Shown here: in pieces, positions 37,025 to 52,000 of the stretch
How positions within the stretch are numbered: position 1 is the first letter of the stretch
How the letters are laid out: the number at the start of each line of letters is the position of its first letter
Source: Sorex araneus
Lineage: Eukaryota > Chordata > Mammalia > Eulipotyphla > Soricidae
Assembly: GCF_027595985.1 (NCBI RefSeq)
Contig: NC_073313.1
Span: 86,286,899-86,350,898 of the forward strand
Length of the DNA: 64,000 bases
Direction: 5' to 3'
Program-made: the position numbers and the translations under genes
Notes under the pieces: model-generated
What the model saw: the letters and a program-made list of their open reading frames with translations, nothing else
Databases searched by the model: none
Told to the model about the DNA's origin: nothing

Positions 37025-40000
37025 TAGACATACACCCAGAAGATCTGACCTCTCTTGCAATCCTTTTGAAAATCCAGATCCCACTGTTTATGGGTGGCAG
37101 CTGCTTTCAGGAACAGGACGCCACTAAGTCCCCATACACTGCAGTGACCTCGAAAGACACTCAGTCTAATGCCAAATCCCAGGCTCGGCGTATGCGGAAG
37201 GATCCACCACTTGACGCCGCAGTGTGAAGGAGCAGTGGTATTTAAAGAGATCGTGAAGAAAGGCAGTGTCTCCCGTCCTACCGGCCAGACGGTAGGGAGG
37301 AAGACCCTCAAGGGCCTTGAGAAGCATATGCAAAGCTGCAAACCGTAAATGCTCATTTTCCATCACCGAGGGAAAGAGCTTCGCGCACTGGCAGGGAAGA
37401 AGTCCCGTGTCATGGCAAAACCAAAACTGCCCATTTAGAGGGCTGGAGGGGACGCATTCAACGAACCGAGGGAGAGGGAGAGGCTCCGCAGCGTTCTCAA
37501 GAGACTGGGGAAACTCAGGTGCACACGTGAGAGCTGCTCTACTAGCGTTAGCAGCATCACGGCCTATCTGAACCATGTCCAAAAACGTGGAAAAGAGGCT
37601 GCCCAGCTGGAGAAGCTGACCCTGACGAGTCACCATTGTGGCAAGGTGTATTGGTCAAGGCTGGACTTGCATATCACCTGAGGTCAGAGCACGGGCCTAT
37701 CTTCTTTCTAGACACAGGGCAGCCAGAGGGCTTAACGGACATAAGCCTGCAGTCACCGAGTGGGGGCTTTCTGCCAAGGACGCTTTAAAGGCGTTCTGCC
37801 AAGACAGCAGAGTTTCACCCACAAGGGCTGGCCTCTCTCTGCTGAGCAAACCCAGGAGGAGCTTATCACTTGGGACCTGCAGCAAGGGTATTAACAAAAT
37901 ACCAAACACTTATCACCTGGTATCTGTCAGCAAAACACCAAGGAACATCAAGTAACAATACTTTTTGAAACCAAGTACAAAAATTTGGCATCTACCTCCA
38001 AGGTGAGCAAGCCAGCCCAGGAAAGGCCGAAACAGTCCAGAAGGGTCTCGCTCCCACTCTGCCTTGTCTCTGGGTGGACCCCATTGTTTCAGGACTGAGC
38101 CTCACTCAGAAATGAACTTGATGAAAATTCAAGTGTGCAAGTTTTAGTGACAGAAATCTTGACCTGGGATAGGCTACCCGCCCTTACCTCCCAGTACTTT
38201 TGGGAGCTCTGGCAGTCGTGGAAATTCAATTCACGTAACACCTTGAACACTGCTAGCTTATTGTCTATGCCAGGATCCTCCTCTAAAGAAGACTTATCTA
38301 CAAACCTGGGAATCGACATACACCCAGAAGATCTGACCTCTCTTGCAATCCTTTTGAAAATCCAGATCCCACTGTTTATGGGTGGCAGCTGCTTTCTGGA
38401 ACAGGACGCCACTAAGTCCCCATACACTGCAGTGACCTCGAAAGACACTCAGTCTAATGCCAAATCCCAGGCTCGGCGTATGCGGAAGGATCCACCACTT
38501 GACGCCGCAGTGTGAAGGAGCAGTGGTATTTAAAGAGATCGTGAAGAAAGGCAGTGTCTCCCGTCCTACCGGCCAGACGGTAGGGAGGAAGACCCTCAAG
38601 GGCCTTGAGAAGCATATGCAAAGCTGCAAACCGTAAATGCTTATTTTCCATCACCGAGGGAAAGAGCTTCGCGCACTGGCAGGGAAGAAGTCCCGTGTCA
38701 TGACAAAACCAAAACTGCTCATTTAGAGGGCTGGAGGGGACGCATTCAAAGAACCGAGGGAGAGGGAGAGGCTCCGCAGCGTTCTCAAGAGACTGGGGAA
38801 ACTCAGGTGCACACGTGAGAGCTGCTCTACTAGCGTTAGCAGCATCACGGCCTATCTGAACCATGTCCAAAAACGTGGAAAAGAGGCTGCCCAGCTGGAG
38901 AAGCTGACCCTGACGAGTCACCATTGTGGCAAGGTGTATTGGTCAAGGCTGGACTTGCATATCACCTGAGGTCAGAGCACGGGCCTATCTTCTTTCTAGA
39001 CACAGGGCAGCCAGAGGGCTTAACGTACATAAGCCTGCAGTCACCGAGTGGGGGCTTTCTGCCAAGGACGCTTTGAAGGCGTTCTGCCAAGACAGCAGAG
39101 TTTCACCCACAAGGGCTGGCCTCTCTCTGCTGAGCAAACCCAGGAGGAGCTTATCACTTGGGACCTGCAGCAAGGGTATTAACAAAATACCAAACACTTA
39201 TCACCTGGTATCTGTCAGCAAAACACCAAGGAACATCAAGTAACAATACTTTTTGAAACCAAGTACAAAAATTTGGCATCTACCTCCAAGGTGAGCAAGC
39301 CAGCCCAGGAAAGGCAGAAACAGTAAAGAAGGGTCTCGCTCCCACTCTGCCTTGTCTCTGCGTGGACCCCATTGTTTCAGGACTGAGCCTCACTCAGAAA
39401 TGAACTTGCTGAAAATTCAAGTGTGCAAGTTTTAGTGACAGAAATCTTGACCTGGGATAGGCTACCCGCACTTACCTCCCAGTACTTTTGGGAGCTCTGG
39501 CAGTCGTGGAAATTCAATTCACGTAACACCTTGAACACTGCTAGCTTATTGTCTATGCCAGGATCCTCCTCTAAAGAAGACTTATCTACAAACCTGGGAA
39601 TCGACATACACCCAGAAGATCTGACCTCTCTTGCAATCCTTTTGAAAATCCAGATCCCACTGTTTATGGGTGGCAGCTGCTTTCTGGAACAGGACGCCAC
39701 TAAGTCCCCATACACTGCAGTGACCTCGAAAGACACTCAGTCTAATGCCAAATCCCAGGCTCGGCGTATGCGGAAGGATCCACCACTTGACGCTGCAGTG
39801 TGAAGGAGCAGTGGTATTTAAAGAGATCGTGAAGAAAGGCAGTGTCTCCCGTCCTACCGGCCAGACGGTAGGGAGCAAGACCCTCAAGGGCCTTGAGAAG
39901 CATATGCAAAGCTGCAAACCGTAAATGCTTATTTTCCATCACCGAGGGAAAGAGCTTCGCGCACTGGCAGGGATGAAGTCCCGTGTCATGACAAAACCAA

Positions 40001-43000
40001 AACTGCCCATTTAGAGGGCCTGGAGGGGACGCATTCGAAGAACCGAGGGAGAGGGAGAGGCTCCGCAGCGTTCTCAAGAGACTGGGGAAACTCAGGTGCA
40101 CACGTGAGAGCTGCTCTAGTAGCGTTAGCAGCATCACGGCCTATCTGAACCATGTCCAAAAACGTGGAAAAGAGGCTGCCCAGCTGGAGAAGCTGACCCT
40201 GACGAGTCACCATTGCGGCAAGGTGTATTGGTCAAGGCTGGACTTGCATATCACCTGAGGTCAGAGCACGGGCCTATCTTCTTTCTAGACACAGGGCAGC
40301 CAGAGGGCTTAACGGACATAAGCCTGCAGTCACCGAGTGGGGGCTTTCTGCCAAGAACGCTTTGAAGGCGTTCTGCCAACACAGCAGAGTTTCACCCACA
40401 AGGGCTGGCCTCTCTCTGCTGAGCAAACCCAGGAGGAGCTTATCACTTGGGACCTGCAGCAAGGGTATTAACAAAATACCAAACACTTATCACCTGGTAT
40501 CTGTCAGCAAAACACCAAGGAACATCAAGTAACAATACTTTTTGAAACCAAGTACAAAAATTTGGCATCTACCTCCAAGGTGGCTAGCCAGCCCAGGAAA
40601 GGCCGAAACAGTCCAGAAGGGTCTCGCTCCCACTCTGCCTTGTCTCTGGGTGGACCCCATTGTTTCAAGACTGAGCCTCACTCAGAAATGAACTTGCTGA
40701 AAATTCAAGTGTGCAAGTTTTAGTGACAGAAATCTTGACCTGGGATAGGCTAGCCGCCCATACCTCCCAGTACTTTTGGGAGCTCTGGCAGTCGTGGAAA
40801 TTCAATTCACGTAACACCTTGAACACTGCTAGCTTATTGTCTATGCCAGGATCCTCCTCTAAAGAAGACTTATCTACAAACCTGGGAATAGACATACACC
40901 CAGAAGATCTGACCTCTCTTGCAATCCTTTTGAAAATCCAGATCCCACTGTTTATGGGTGGCAGCTGCTTTCAGGAACAGGACGCCACTAAGTCCCCATA
41001 CACTGCAGTGACCTCGAAAGACACTCAGTCTAATGCCAAATCCCAGGCTCGGCGTATGCGGAAGGATCCACCACTTGACGCCGCAGTGTGAAGGAGCAGT
41101 GGTATTTAAAGAGATCGTGAAGAAAGGCAGTGTCTCCCGTCCTACCGGCCAGACGGTAGGGAGGAAGACCCTCAAGGGCCTTGAGAAGCATATGCAAAGC
41201 TGCAAACCGTAAATGCTCATTTTCCATCACCGAGGGAAAGAGCTTCGCGCACTGGCAGGGAAGAAGTCCCGTGTCATGGCAAAACCAAAACTGCCCATTT
41301 AGAGGGCTGGAGGGGACGCATTCAACGAACCGAGGGAGAGGGAGAGGCTCCGCAGCGTTCTCAAGAGACTGGGGAAACTCAGGTGCACACGTGAGAGCTG
41401 CTCTACTAGCGTTAGCAGCATCACGGCCTATCTGAACCATGTCCAAAAACGTGGAAAAGAGGCTGCCCAGCTGGAGAAGCTGACCCTGACGAGTCACCAT
41501 TGCGGCAAGGTGTATTGGTCAAGGCTGGACTTGCATATCACCTGAGGTCAGAGCACGGGCCTATCTTCTTTCTAGACACAGGGCAGCCAGAGGGCTTAAC
41601 GGACATAAGCCTGCAGTCACCGAGTGGGGGCTTTCTGCCAAGAACGCTTTGAAGGCGTTCTGCCAACACAGCAGAGTTTCACCCACAAGGGCTGGCCTCT
41701 CTCTGCTGAGCAAACCCAGGAGGAGCTTATCACTTGGGACCTGCAGCAAGGGTATTAACAAAATACCAAACACTTATCACCTGGTATCTGTCAGCAAAAC
41801 ACCAAGGAACATCAAGTAACAATACTTTTTGAAACCAAGTACAAAAATTTGGCATCTACCTCCAAGGTGAGCAAGCCAGCCCAGGAAAGGCCGAAACAGT
41901 CCAGAAGGGTCTCGCTCCCACTCTGCCTTGTCTCTGGGTGGACCCCATTGTTTCAGGACTTAGCCTCACTCAGAAATGAACTTGATGAAAATTCAAGTGT
42001 GCAAGTTTTAGTGACAGAAATCTTGACCTGGGATAGGCTACCCGCCCTTACCTCCCAGTACTTTTGGGAGCTCTGGCAGTCGTGGAAATTCAATTCACGT
42101 AACACCTTGAACACTGCTAGCTTATTGTCTATGCCAGGATCCTCCTCTAAAGAAGACTTATCTACAAACCTGGGAATCGACATACACCCAGAAGATCTGA
42201 CCTCTCTTGCAATCCTTTTGAAAATCCAGATCCCACTGTTTATGGGTGGCAGCTGCTTTCTGGAACAGGACGCCACTAAGTCCCCATACACTGCAGTGAC
42301 CTCGAAAGACACTCAGTCTAATGCCAAATCCCAGGCTCGGCGTATGCGGAAGGATCCACCACTTGACGCCGCAGTGTGAAGGAGCAGTGGTATTTAAAGA
42401 GATCGTGAAGAAAGGCAGTGTCTCCCGTCCTACCGGCCACACGGTAGGGAGGAAGACCCTCAAGGGCCTTGAGAAGCATATGCAAAGCTGCAAACCGTAA
42501 ATGCTTATTTTCCATCACCGAGGGAAAGAGCTTCGCGCACTGGCAGGGAAGAAGTCCCGTGTCATGACAAAACCAAAACTGCTCATTTAGAGGGCTGGAG
42601 GGGACGCATTCAAAGAACCGAGGGAGAGGGAGAGGCTCCGCAGCGTTCTCAAGAGACTGGGGAAACTCAGGTGCACACGTGAGAGCTGCTCTACTATCGT
42701 TAGCAGCATCACGGCCTATCTGAACCATGTCCAAAAACGTGGAAAAGAGGCTGCCCAGCTGGAGAAGCTGACCCTGACGAGTCACCATTGTGGCAAGGTG
42801 TATTGGTCAAGGCTGGACTTGCATATCACCTGAGGTCAGAGCACGGGCCTATCTTCTTTCTAGACACAGGGCAGCCAGAGGGCTTAACGGACATAAGCCT
42901 GCAGTCACCGAGTGGGGGCTTTCTGCCAAGGACGCTTTGAAGGCGTTCTGCCAACACAGCAGAGTTTCACCCACAAGGGCTGGCCTCTCTCTGCTGAGCA

Positions 43001-46000
43001 AACCCAGGAGGAGCTTATCACTTGGGACCTGCAGCAAGGGTATTAACAAAATACCAAACACTTATCACCTGGTATCTGTCAGCAAAACACCAAGGAACAT
43101 CAAGTAACAATACTTTTTGAAACCAAGTACAAAAATTTGGCATCTACCTCCAAGGTGAGCAAGCCAGCCCAGGAAAGGCAGAAACAGTAAAGAAGGGTCT
43201 CGCTCCCACTCTGCCTTGTCTCTGCGTGGACCCCATTGTTTCAGGACTGAGCCTCACTCAGAAATGAACTTGCTGAAAATTCAAGTGTGCAAGTTTTAGT
43301 GACAGAAATCTTGACCTGGGATAGGCTACCCGCACTTACCTCCCAGTACTTTTGGGAGCTCTGGCAGTCGTGGAAATTCAATTCACGTAACACCTTGAAC
43401 ACTGCTAGCTTATTGTCTATGCCAGGATCCTCCTCTAAAGAAGACTTATCTACAAACCTGGGAATCGACATACACCCAGAAGATCTGACCTCTCTTGCAA
43501 TCCTTTTGAAAATCCAGATCCCACTGTTTATGGGTGGCAGCTGCTTTCTGGAACAGGACGCCACTAAGTCCCCATACACTGCAGTGACCTCGAAAGACAC
43601 TCAGTCTAATGCCAAATCCCAGGCTCGGCGTATGCGGAAGGATCCACCACTTGACGCTGCAGTGTGAAGGAGCACTGGTATTTAAAGAGATCGTGAAGAA
43701 AGGCAGTGTCTCCCGTCCTACCGGCCAGACGGTAGGGAGGAAGACCCTCAAGGGCCTTGAGAAGCATATGCAAAGCTGCAAACCGTAAATGCTTATTTTC
43801 CATCACCGAGGGAAAGAGCTTCGCGCACTGGCAGGGATGAAGTCCCGTGTCATGACAAAACCAAAACTGCCCATTTAGAGGGCCTGGAGGGGACGCATTC
43901 GAAGAACCGAGGGAGAGGGAGAGGCTCCGCAGCGTTCTCAAGAGACTGGGGAAACTCAGGTGCACACGTGAGAGCTGCTCTAGTAGCGTTAGCAGCATCA
44001 CGGCCTATCTGAACCATGTCCAAAAACGTGGAAAAGAGGCTGCCCAGCTGGAGAAGCTGACCCTGACGAGTCACCATTGCGGCAAGGTGTATTGGTCAAG
44101 GCTGGACTTGCATATCACCTGAGGTCAGAGCACGGGCCTATCTTCTTTCTAGACACAGGGCAGCCAGAGGGCTTAACGGACATAAGCCTGCAGTCACCGA
44201 GTGGGGGCTTTCTGCCAAGAACGCTTTGAAGGCGTTCTGCCAACACAGCAGAGTTTCACCCACAAGGGCTGGCCTCTCTCTGCTGAGCAAACCCAGGAGG
44301 AGCTTATCACTTGGGACCTGCAGCAAGGGTATTAACAAAATACCAAACACTTATCACCTGGTATCTGTCAGCAAAACACCAAGGAACATCAAGTAACAAT
44401 ACTTTTTGAAACCAAGTACAAAAATTTGGCATCTACCTCCAAGGTGGCTAGCCAGCCCAGGAAAGGCCGAAACAGTCCAGAAGGGTCTCGCTCCCACTCT
44501 GCCTTGTCTCTGGGTGGACCCCATTGTTTCAAGACTGAGCCTCACTCAGAAATGAACTTGCTGAAAATTCAAGTGTGCAAGTTTTAGTGACAGAAATCTT
44601 GACCTGGGATAGGCTACCCGCCCATACCTCCCAGTACTTTTGGGAGCTCTGGCAGTCGTGGAAATTCAATTCACGTAACACCTTGAACACTGCTAGCTTA
44701 TTGTCTATGCCAGGATCCTCCTCTAAAGAAGACTTATCTACAAACCTGGGAATAGACATACACCCAGAAGATCTGACCTCTCTTGCAATCCTTTTGAAAA
44801 TCCAGATCCCACTGTTTATGGGTGGCAGCTGCTTTCAGGAACAGGACGCCACTAAGTCCCCATACACTGCAGTGACCTCGAAAGACACTCAGTCTAATGC
44901 CAAATCCCAGGCTCGGCGTATGCGGAAGGATCCACCACTTGACGCCGCAGTGTGAAGGAGCAGTGGTATTTAAAGAGATCGTGAAGAAAGGCAGTGTCTC
45001 TCGTCCTACCGGCCAGACGGTAGGGAGGAAGACCCTCAAGGGCCTTGAGAAGCATATGCAAAGCTGCAAACCGTAAATGCTCATTTTCCATCACCGAGGG
45101 AAACAGCTTCGCGCACTGGCAGGGAAGAAGTCCCGTGTCATGGCAAAACCAAAACTGCCCATTTAGAGGGCTGGAGGGGACGCATTCAACGAACCGAGGG
45201 AGAGGGAGAGGCTCCGCAGCGTTCTCAAGAGACTGGAAAAACTCAGGTGCACACGTGAGAGCTGCTCTACTAGCGTTAGCAGCATCACGGCCTATCTGAA
45301 CCATGTCCAAAAACGTGGAAAAGAGGCTGCCCAGCTGGAGAAGCTGACCCTGACGAGTCACCATTGTGGCAAGGTGTATTGGTCAAGGCTGGACTTGCAT
45401 ATCACCTGAGGTCAGAGCACGGGCCTATCTTCTTTCTAGACACAGGGCAGCCAGAGGGCTTAACGGACATAAGCCTGCAGTCACCGAGTGGGGGCTTTCT
45501 GCCAAGGACGCTTTGAAGGCGTTCTGCCAACACAGCAGAGTTTCACCCACAAGGGCTGGCCTCTCTCTGCTGAGCAAACCCAGGAGGAGCTTATCACTTG
45601 GGACCTGCAGCAAGGGTATTAACAAAATACCAAACACTTATCACCTGGTATCTGTCAGCAAAACACCAAGGAACATCAAGTAACAATACTTTTTGAAACC
45701 AAGTACAAAAATTTGGCATCTACCTCCAAGGTGAGCAAGCCAGCCCAGGAAAGGCAGAAACAGTCCAGAAGGGTCTCGCTCCCACTCTGCCTTGTCTCTG
45801 GGTGGACCCCATTGTTTCAGGACTGAGCCTCACTCAGAAATGAACTTGCTGAAAATTCAAGTGTGCAAGTTTTAGTGACAGAAATCTTGACCTGGGATAG
45901 GCTACCCGCACTTACCTCCCAGTACTTTTGGGAGCTCTGGCAGTCGTGGAAATTCAATTCACGTAACACCTTGAACACTGCTAGCTTATTGTCTATGCCA

Positions 46001-49000
46001 GGATCCTCCTCTAAAGAAGACTTATCTACAAACCTGGGAATAGACATACACCCAGAAGATCTGACCTCTCTTGCAATCCTTTTGAAAATCCAGATCCCAC
46101 TGTTTATGGGTGGCAGCTGCTTTCTGGAACAGGACGCCACTAAGTCCCCATACACTGCAGTGACCTCGAAAGACACTCAGTCTAATGCCAAATCCCAGGC
46201 TCGGCGTATGCGGAAGGATCCACCACTTGACGCCGCAGTGTGAAGGAGCAGTGGTATTTAAAGAGATCGTGAAGAAAGGCAGTGTCTCCCGTCCTACCGG
46301 CCAGACGGTAGGGAGGAAGACCCTCAAGGGCCTTGAGAAGCATATGCAAAGCTGCAAACCGTAAATGCTTATTTTCCATCACCGAGGGAAAGAGCTTCGC
46401 GCACTGGCAGGGATGAAGTCCCGTGTCATGACAAAACCAAAACTGCCCATTTAGAGGGCCTGGAGGGGACGCATTCGAAGAACCGAGGGAGAGGGAGAGG
46501 CTCCGCAGCGTTCTCAAGAGACTGGGGAAACACAGGTGCACACGTGAGAGCTGCTCTAGTAGCGTTAGCAGCATCACAGCCTATCTGAACCATGTCCAAA
46601 AACGTGGAAAAGAGGCTGCCCAGCTGGAGAAGCTGACCCTGACGAGTCACCATTGCGGCAAGGTGTATTGGTCAAGGCTGGACTTGCATATCACCTGAGG
46701 TCAGAGCACGGGCCTATCTTCTTTCTAGACACAGGGCAGCCAGAGGGCTTAACGGACATAAGCCTGCAGTCACCGAGTGGGGGCTTTCTGCCAAGAACGC
46801 TTTGAAGGCGTTCTGCCAACACAGCAGAGTTTCACCCACAAGGGCTGGCCTCTCTCTGCTGAGCAAACCCAGGAGGAGCTTATCACTTGGGACCTGCAGC
46901 AAGGGTATTAACAAAATACCAAACACTTATCACCTGGTATCTGTCAGCAAAACACCAAGGAACATCAAGTAACAATACTTTTTGAAACCAAGTACAAAAA
47001 TTTGGCATCTACCTCCAAGGTGGCTAGCCAGCCCAGGAAAGGCCGAAACAGTCCAGAAGGGTCTCGCTCCCACTCTGCCTTGTCTCTGGGTGGACCCCAT
47101 TGTTTCAAGACTGAGCCTCACTCAGAAATGAACTTGCTGAAAATTCAAGTGTGCAAGTTTTAGTGACAGAAATCTTGACCTGGGATAGGCTACCCGCCCT
47201 TACCTCCCAGTACTTTTGGGAGCTCTGGCAGTCGTGGAAATTCAATTCACGTAACACCTTGAACACTGCTAGCTTATTGTCTATGCCAGGATCCTCCTCT
47301 AAAGAAGACTTATCTACAAACCTGGGAATAGACATACACCCAGAAGATCTGACCTCTCTTGCAATCCTTTTGAAAATCCAGATCCCACTGTTTATGGGTG
47401 GCAGCTGCATTCTGGAACAGGGCGCCACTAAGTCCCCATACACTGCAGTGACCTCGAAAGACACTCAGTCTAATGCCAAATCCCAGGCTCGGCGTATGCG
47501 GAAGGATCCACCACTTGACGCCGCAGAGTGAAGGAGCAGTGGTATTTAAAGAGATCGTGAAGAAAGGCAGTGTCTCCCGTCCTACCGGCCAGACGGTAGG
47601 GAGGAAGACCCTCAAGGGCCTTGAGAAGCATATGCAAAGCTGCAAACCGTAAATGCTCATTTTCCATCACCGAGGGAAAGAGCTTCGCGCACTGGCAGGG
47701 ATGAAGTCCCGTGTCATGACAAAACCAAAACTGCCCATTTAGAGGGCCTGGAGGGGACGCATTCGAAGAACCAAGGGAGAGGGAGAGGCTCCGCTGCGTT
47801 CTCAAGAGACTGGGGAAACTCAGGTGCACACGTGAGAGCTGCTCTACTAGCGTTAGCAGCATCACGGCCTATCTGAACCATGTCCAAAAACGTGGAAAAG
47901 AGGCTGCCCAGCTGGAGAAGCTGACCCTGACGAGTCACCATTGCGGCAAGGTGTATTGGTCAAGGCTGGACTTGCATATCACCTGAGGTCAGAGCACGGG
48001 CCTATCTTCTTTCTAGACACAGGGCAGCCAGAGGGCTTAACGGACATAAGCCTGCAGTCACCGAGTGGGGGCTTTCTGCCAAGGACGCTTTGAAGGCGTT
48101 CTGCCAACACAGCAGAGTTTCACCCACAAGGGCTGGCCTCTCTCTGCTGAGCAAACCCAGGAGGAGCTTATCACTTGGGACCTGCAGCAAGGGTATTAAC
48201 AAAATACCAAACACTTATCACCTGGTATCTGTCAGCAAAACACCAAGGAACATCAAGTAACAATACTTTTTGAAACCAAGTACAAAAATTTGGCATCTAC
48301 CTCCAAGGTGAGCAAGCCAGCCCAGGAAAGGCCGAAACAGTCCAGAAGGGTCTCGCTCCCACTCTGCCTTGTCTCTGGGTGGACCCCATTGTTTCAGGAC
48401 TGAGCCTCACTCAGAAATGAACTTGCTGAAAATTCAAGTGTGCAAGTTTTAGTGACAGAAATCTTGACCTGGGATAGGCTACCCGCCCTTACCTCCCAGT
48501 ACTTTTGGGAGCTCTGGCAGTCGTGGAAATTCAATTCACGTAACACCTTGAACACTGCTAGCTTATTGTCTATGCCAGGATCCTCCTCTAAAGAAGACTT
48601 ATCTACAAACCTGGGAATAGACATACACCCAGAAGATCTGACCTCTCTTGCAATCCTTTTGAAAATCCAGATCCCACTGTTTATGGGTGGCAGCTGCTTT
48701 CTGGAACAGGACGCCACTAAGTCCCCATACACTGCAGTGACCTCGAAAGACACTCAGTCTAATGCCAAATCCCAGGCTCGGCGTATGCGGAAGGATCCAC
48801 CACTTGACGCCGCAGTGTGAAGGAGCTGTGGTATTTATAGAGATCGTGAAGAAAGGCAGTGTCTCCAGTCCTACCGGCCAGACGGTAGGGAGGAAGACCC
48901 TCAAGGGCCTTGAGAAGCATATGCAAAGCTGCAAAGCGTAAATGCTTATTTTCCATCACCGAGGGAAAGAGCTTCGCGCACTGGCAGGGATGAAGTCCCG

Positions 49001-52000
49001 TGTCATGACAAAACCAAAACTGCCCATTTAGAGGGCCTGGAGGGGACGCATTCGAAGAACCGAGGGAGAGGGAGAGGCTCCGCAGCGTTCTCAAGAGACT
49101 GGGGAAACTCAGGTGCACACGTGAGAGCTGCTCTAGTAGCGTTAGCAGCATCACGGCCTATCTGAACCATGTCCAAAAACGTGGAAAAGAGGCTGCCCAG
49201 CTGGAGAAGCTGACCCTGACGAGTCACCATTGCGGCAAGGTGTATTGGTCAAGGCTGGACTTGCATATCACCTGAGGTCAGAGCACGGGCCTATCTTCTT
49301 TCTAGACACAGGGCAGCCAGAGGGCTTAACGGACATAAGCCTGCAGTCACCGAGTGGGGGCTTTCTGCCAAGAACGCTTTGAAGGCGTTCTGCCAACACA
49401 GCAGAGTTTCACCCACAAGGGCTGGCCTCTCTCTGCTGAGCAAACCCAGGAGGAGCTTATCACTTGGGACCTGCAGCAAGGGTATTAACAAAATACCAAA
49501 CACTTATCACCTGGTATCTGTCAGCAAAACACCAAGGAACATCAAGTAACAATACTTTTTGAAACCAAGTACAAAAATTTGGCATCTACCTCCAAGGTGG
49601 CTAGCCAGCCCAGGAAAGGCCGAAACAGTCCAGAAGGGTCTCGCTCCCACTCTGCCTTGTCTCTGGGTGGACCCCATTGTTTCAAGACTGAGCCTCACTC
49701 AGAAATGAACTTGCTGAAAATTCAAGTGTGCAAGTTTTAGTGACAGAAATCTTGACCTGGGATAGGCTACCCGCCCATACCTCCCAGTACTTTTGGGAGC
49801 TCTGGCAGTCGTGGAAATTCAATTCACGTAACACCTTGAACACTGCTAGCTTATTGTCTATGCCAGGATCCTCCTCTAAAGAAGACTTATCTACAAACCT
49901 GGGAATAGACATACACCCAGAAGATCTGACCTCTCTTGCAATCCTTTTGAAAATCCAGATCCCACTGTTTATGGGTGGCAGCTGCTTTCAGGAACAGGAC
50001 GCCACTAAGTCCCCATACACTGCAGTGACCTCGAAAGACACTCAGTCTAATGCCAAATCCCAGGCTCGGCGTATGCGGAAGGATCCACCACTTGACGCCG
50101 CAGTGTGAAGGAGCAGTGGTATTTAAAGAGATCGTGAAAAAAGGCAGTGTCTCCCGTCCTACCGGCCAGACGATAGGGAGGAAGACCCTCAAGGGCCTTG
50201 AGAAGCATATGCAAAGCTGCAAACCGTAAATGCTCATTTTCCATCACCGAGGGAAAGAGCTTCGCGCACTGGCAGGGATGAAGTCCCGTGTCATGACAAA
50301 ACCAAAACTGCCCATTTAGAGGGCCTGGAGGGGACGCATTCGAAGAACCGAAGGAGAGGGAGAGGCTCCGCTGCGTTCTCAAGAGACTGGGGAAACTCAG
50401 GTGCACACGTGAGAGCTGCTCTACTAGCGTTAGCAGCATCACGGCCTATCTGAACCATGTCCAAAAACGTGAAAAAGAGGCTGCCCAGCTGGAGAAGCTG
50501 ACCCTGACGAGTCACCATTGCGGCAAGGTGTATTGGTCAAGGCTGGACTTGCATATCACCTGAGGTCAGAGCACGGGCCTATCTTCTTTCTAGACACAGG
50601 GCAGCCAGAGGGCTTAACGGACATAAGCCTGCAGTCACCGAGTGGGGGCTTTCTGCCAAGGACGCTTTGAAGGCGTTCTGCCAACACAGCAGAGTTTCAC
50701 CCACAAGGGCTGGCCTCTCTCTGCTGAGCAAACCCAGGAGGAGCTTATCACTTGGGACCTGCAGCAAGGGTATTAACAAAATACCAAACACTTATCACCT
50801 GGTATCTGTCAGCAAAACACCAAGGAACATCAAGTAACAATACTTTTTGAAACCAAGTACAAAAATTTGGCATCTACCTCCAAGGTGAGCAAGCCAGCCC
50901 AGGAAAGGCCGAAACAGTCCAGAAGGGTCTCGCTCCCACTCTGCCTTGTCTCTGGGTGGACCCCATTGTTTCAGGACTGAGCCTCACTCAGAAATGAACT
51001 TGCTGAAAATTCAAGTGTGCAAGTTTTAGTGACAGAAATCTTGACCTGGGATAGGCTACCCGCCCTTACCTCCCAGTACTTTTGGGAGCTCTGGCAGTCG
51101 TGGAAATTCAATTCACGTAACACCTTGAACACTGCTAGCTTATTGTCTATGCCAGGATCCTCCTCTAAAGAAGACTTATCTACAAACCTGAGAATAGACA
51201 TACATCCAGATTTTCTGACCTCTCTTGCAATCCTTTTGAAAATCCAGATCCCACTGTTTATGGGTGGCAGCTGCTTTCTGGAACAGGGCGCCACTAAGTC
51301 CCCATACACTGCAGTGACCTCGAAAGACACTCAGTCTAATGCCAAATCCCAGGCTCGGCGTATGCGGAAGGATCCACCACTTGACGCCGCAGAGTGAAGG
51401 AGCAGTGGTATTTAAAGAGATCGTGAAGAAAGGCAGTGTCTCCCGTCCTACCGGCCAGACGGTAGGGAGGAAGACCCTCAAGGGCCTTGAGAAGCATATG
51501 CAAAGCTGCAAAGCGTAAATGCTTATTTTCCATCACCGAGGGAAAGAGCTTCGCGCACTGGCAGGGAAGAAGTCCCGTGTCATGACAAAACCAAAACTGC
51601 CCATTTAGAGGGCTGGAGGGGACGCATTCAACGAACCGAGGGAGAGGGAGAGGCTCCGCTGCGTTCTCAAGAGACTGGGGAAACTCAGGTGCACACGTGA
51701 GAGCTGCTCTACTAGCGTTAGCAGCATCACGGCCTATCTGAACCATGTCCAAAAACGTGGAAAAGAGGCTGCCCAGCTGGAGAAGCTGACCCTGACGAGT
51801 CACCATTGCGGCAAGGTGTATTGGTCAAGGCTGGACTTGCATATCACCTGAGGTCAGAGCACGGACCTATCTTCTTTCTAGACACAGGGCAGCCAGAGGG
51901 CTTAACGGACATAAGCCTGCAGTCACCGAGTGGGGGCTTTCTGCCAAGAACGCTTTGAAGGCGTTCTGCCAACACAGCAGAGTTTCACCCACAAGGGCTG

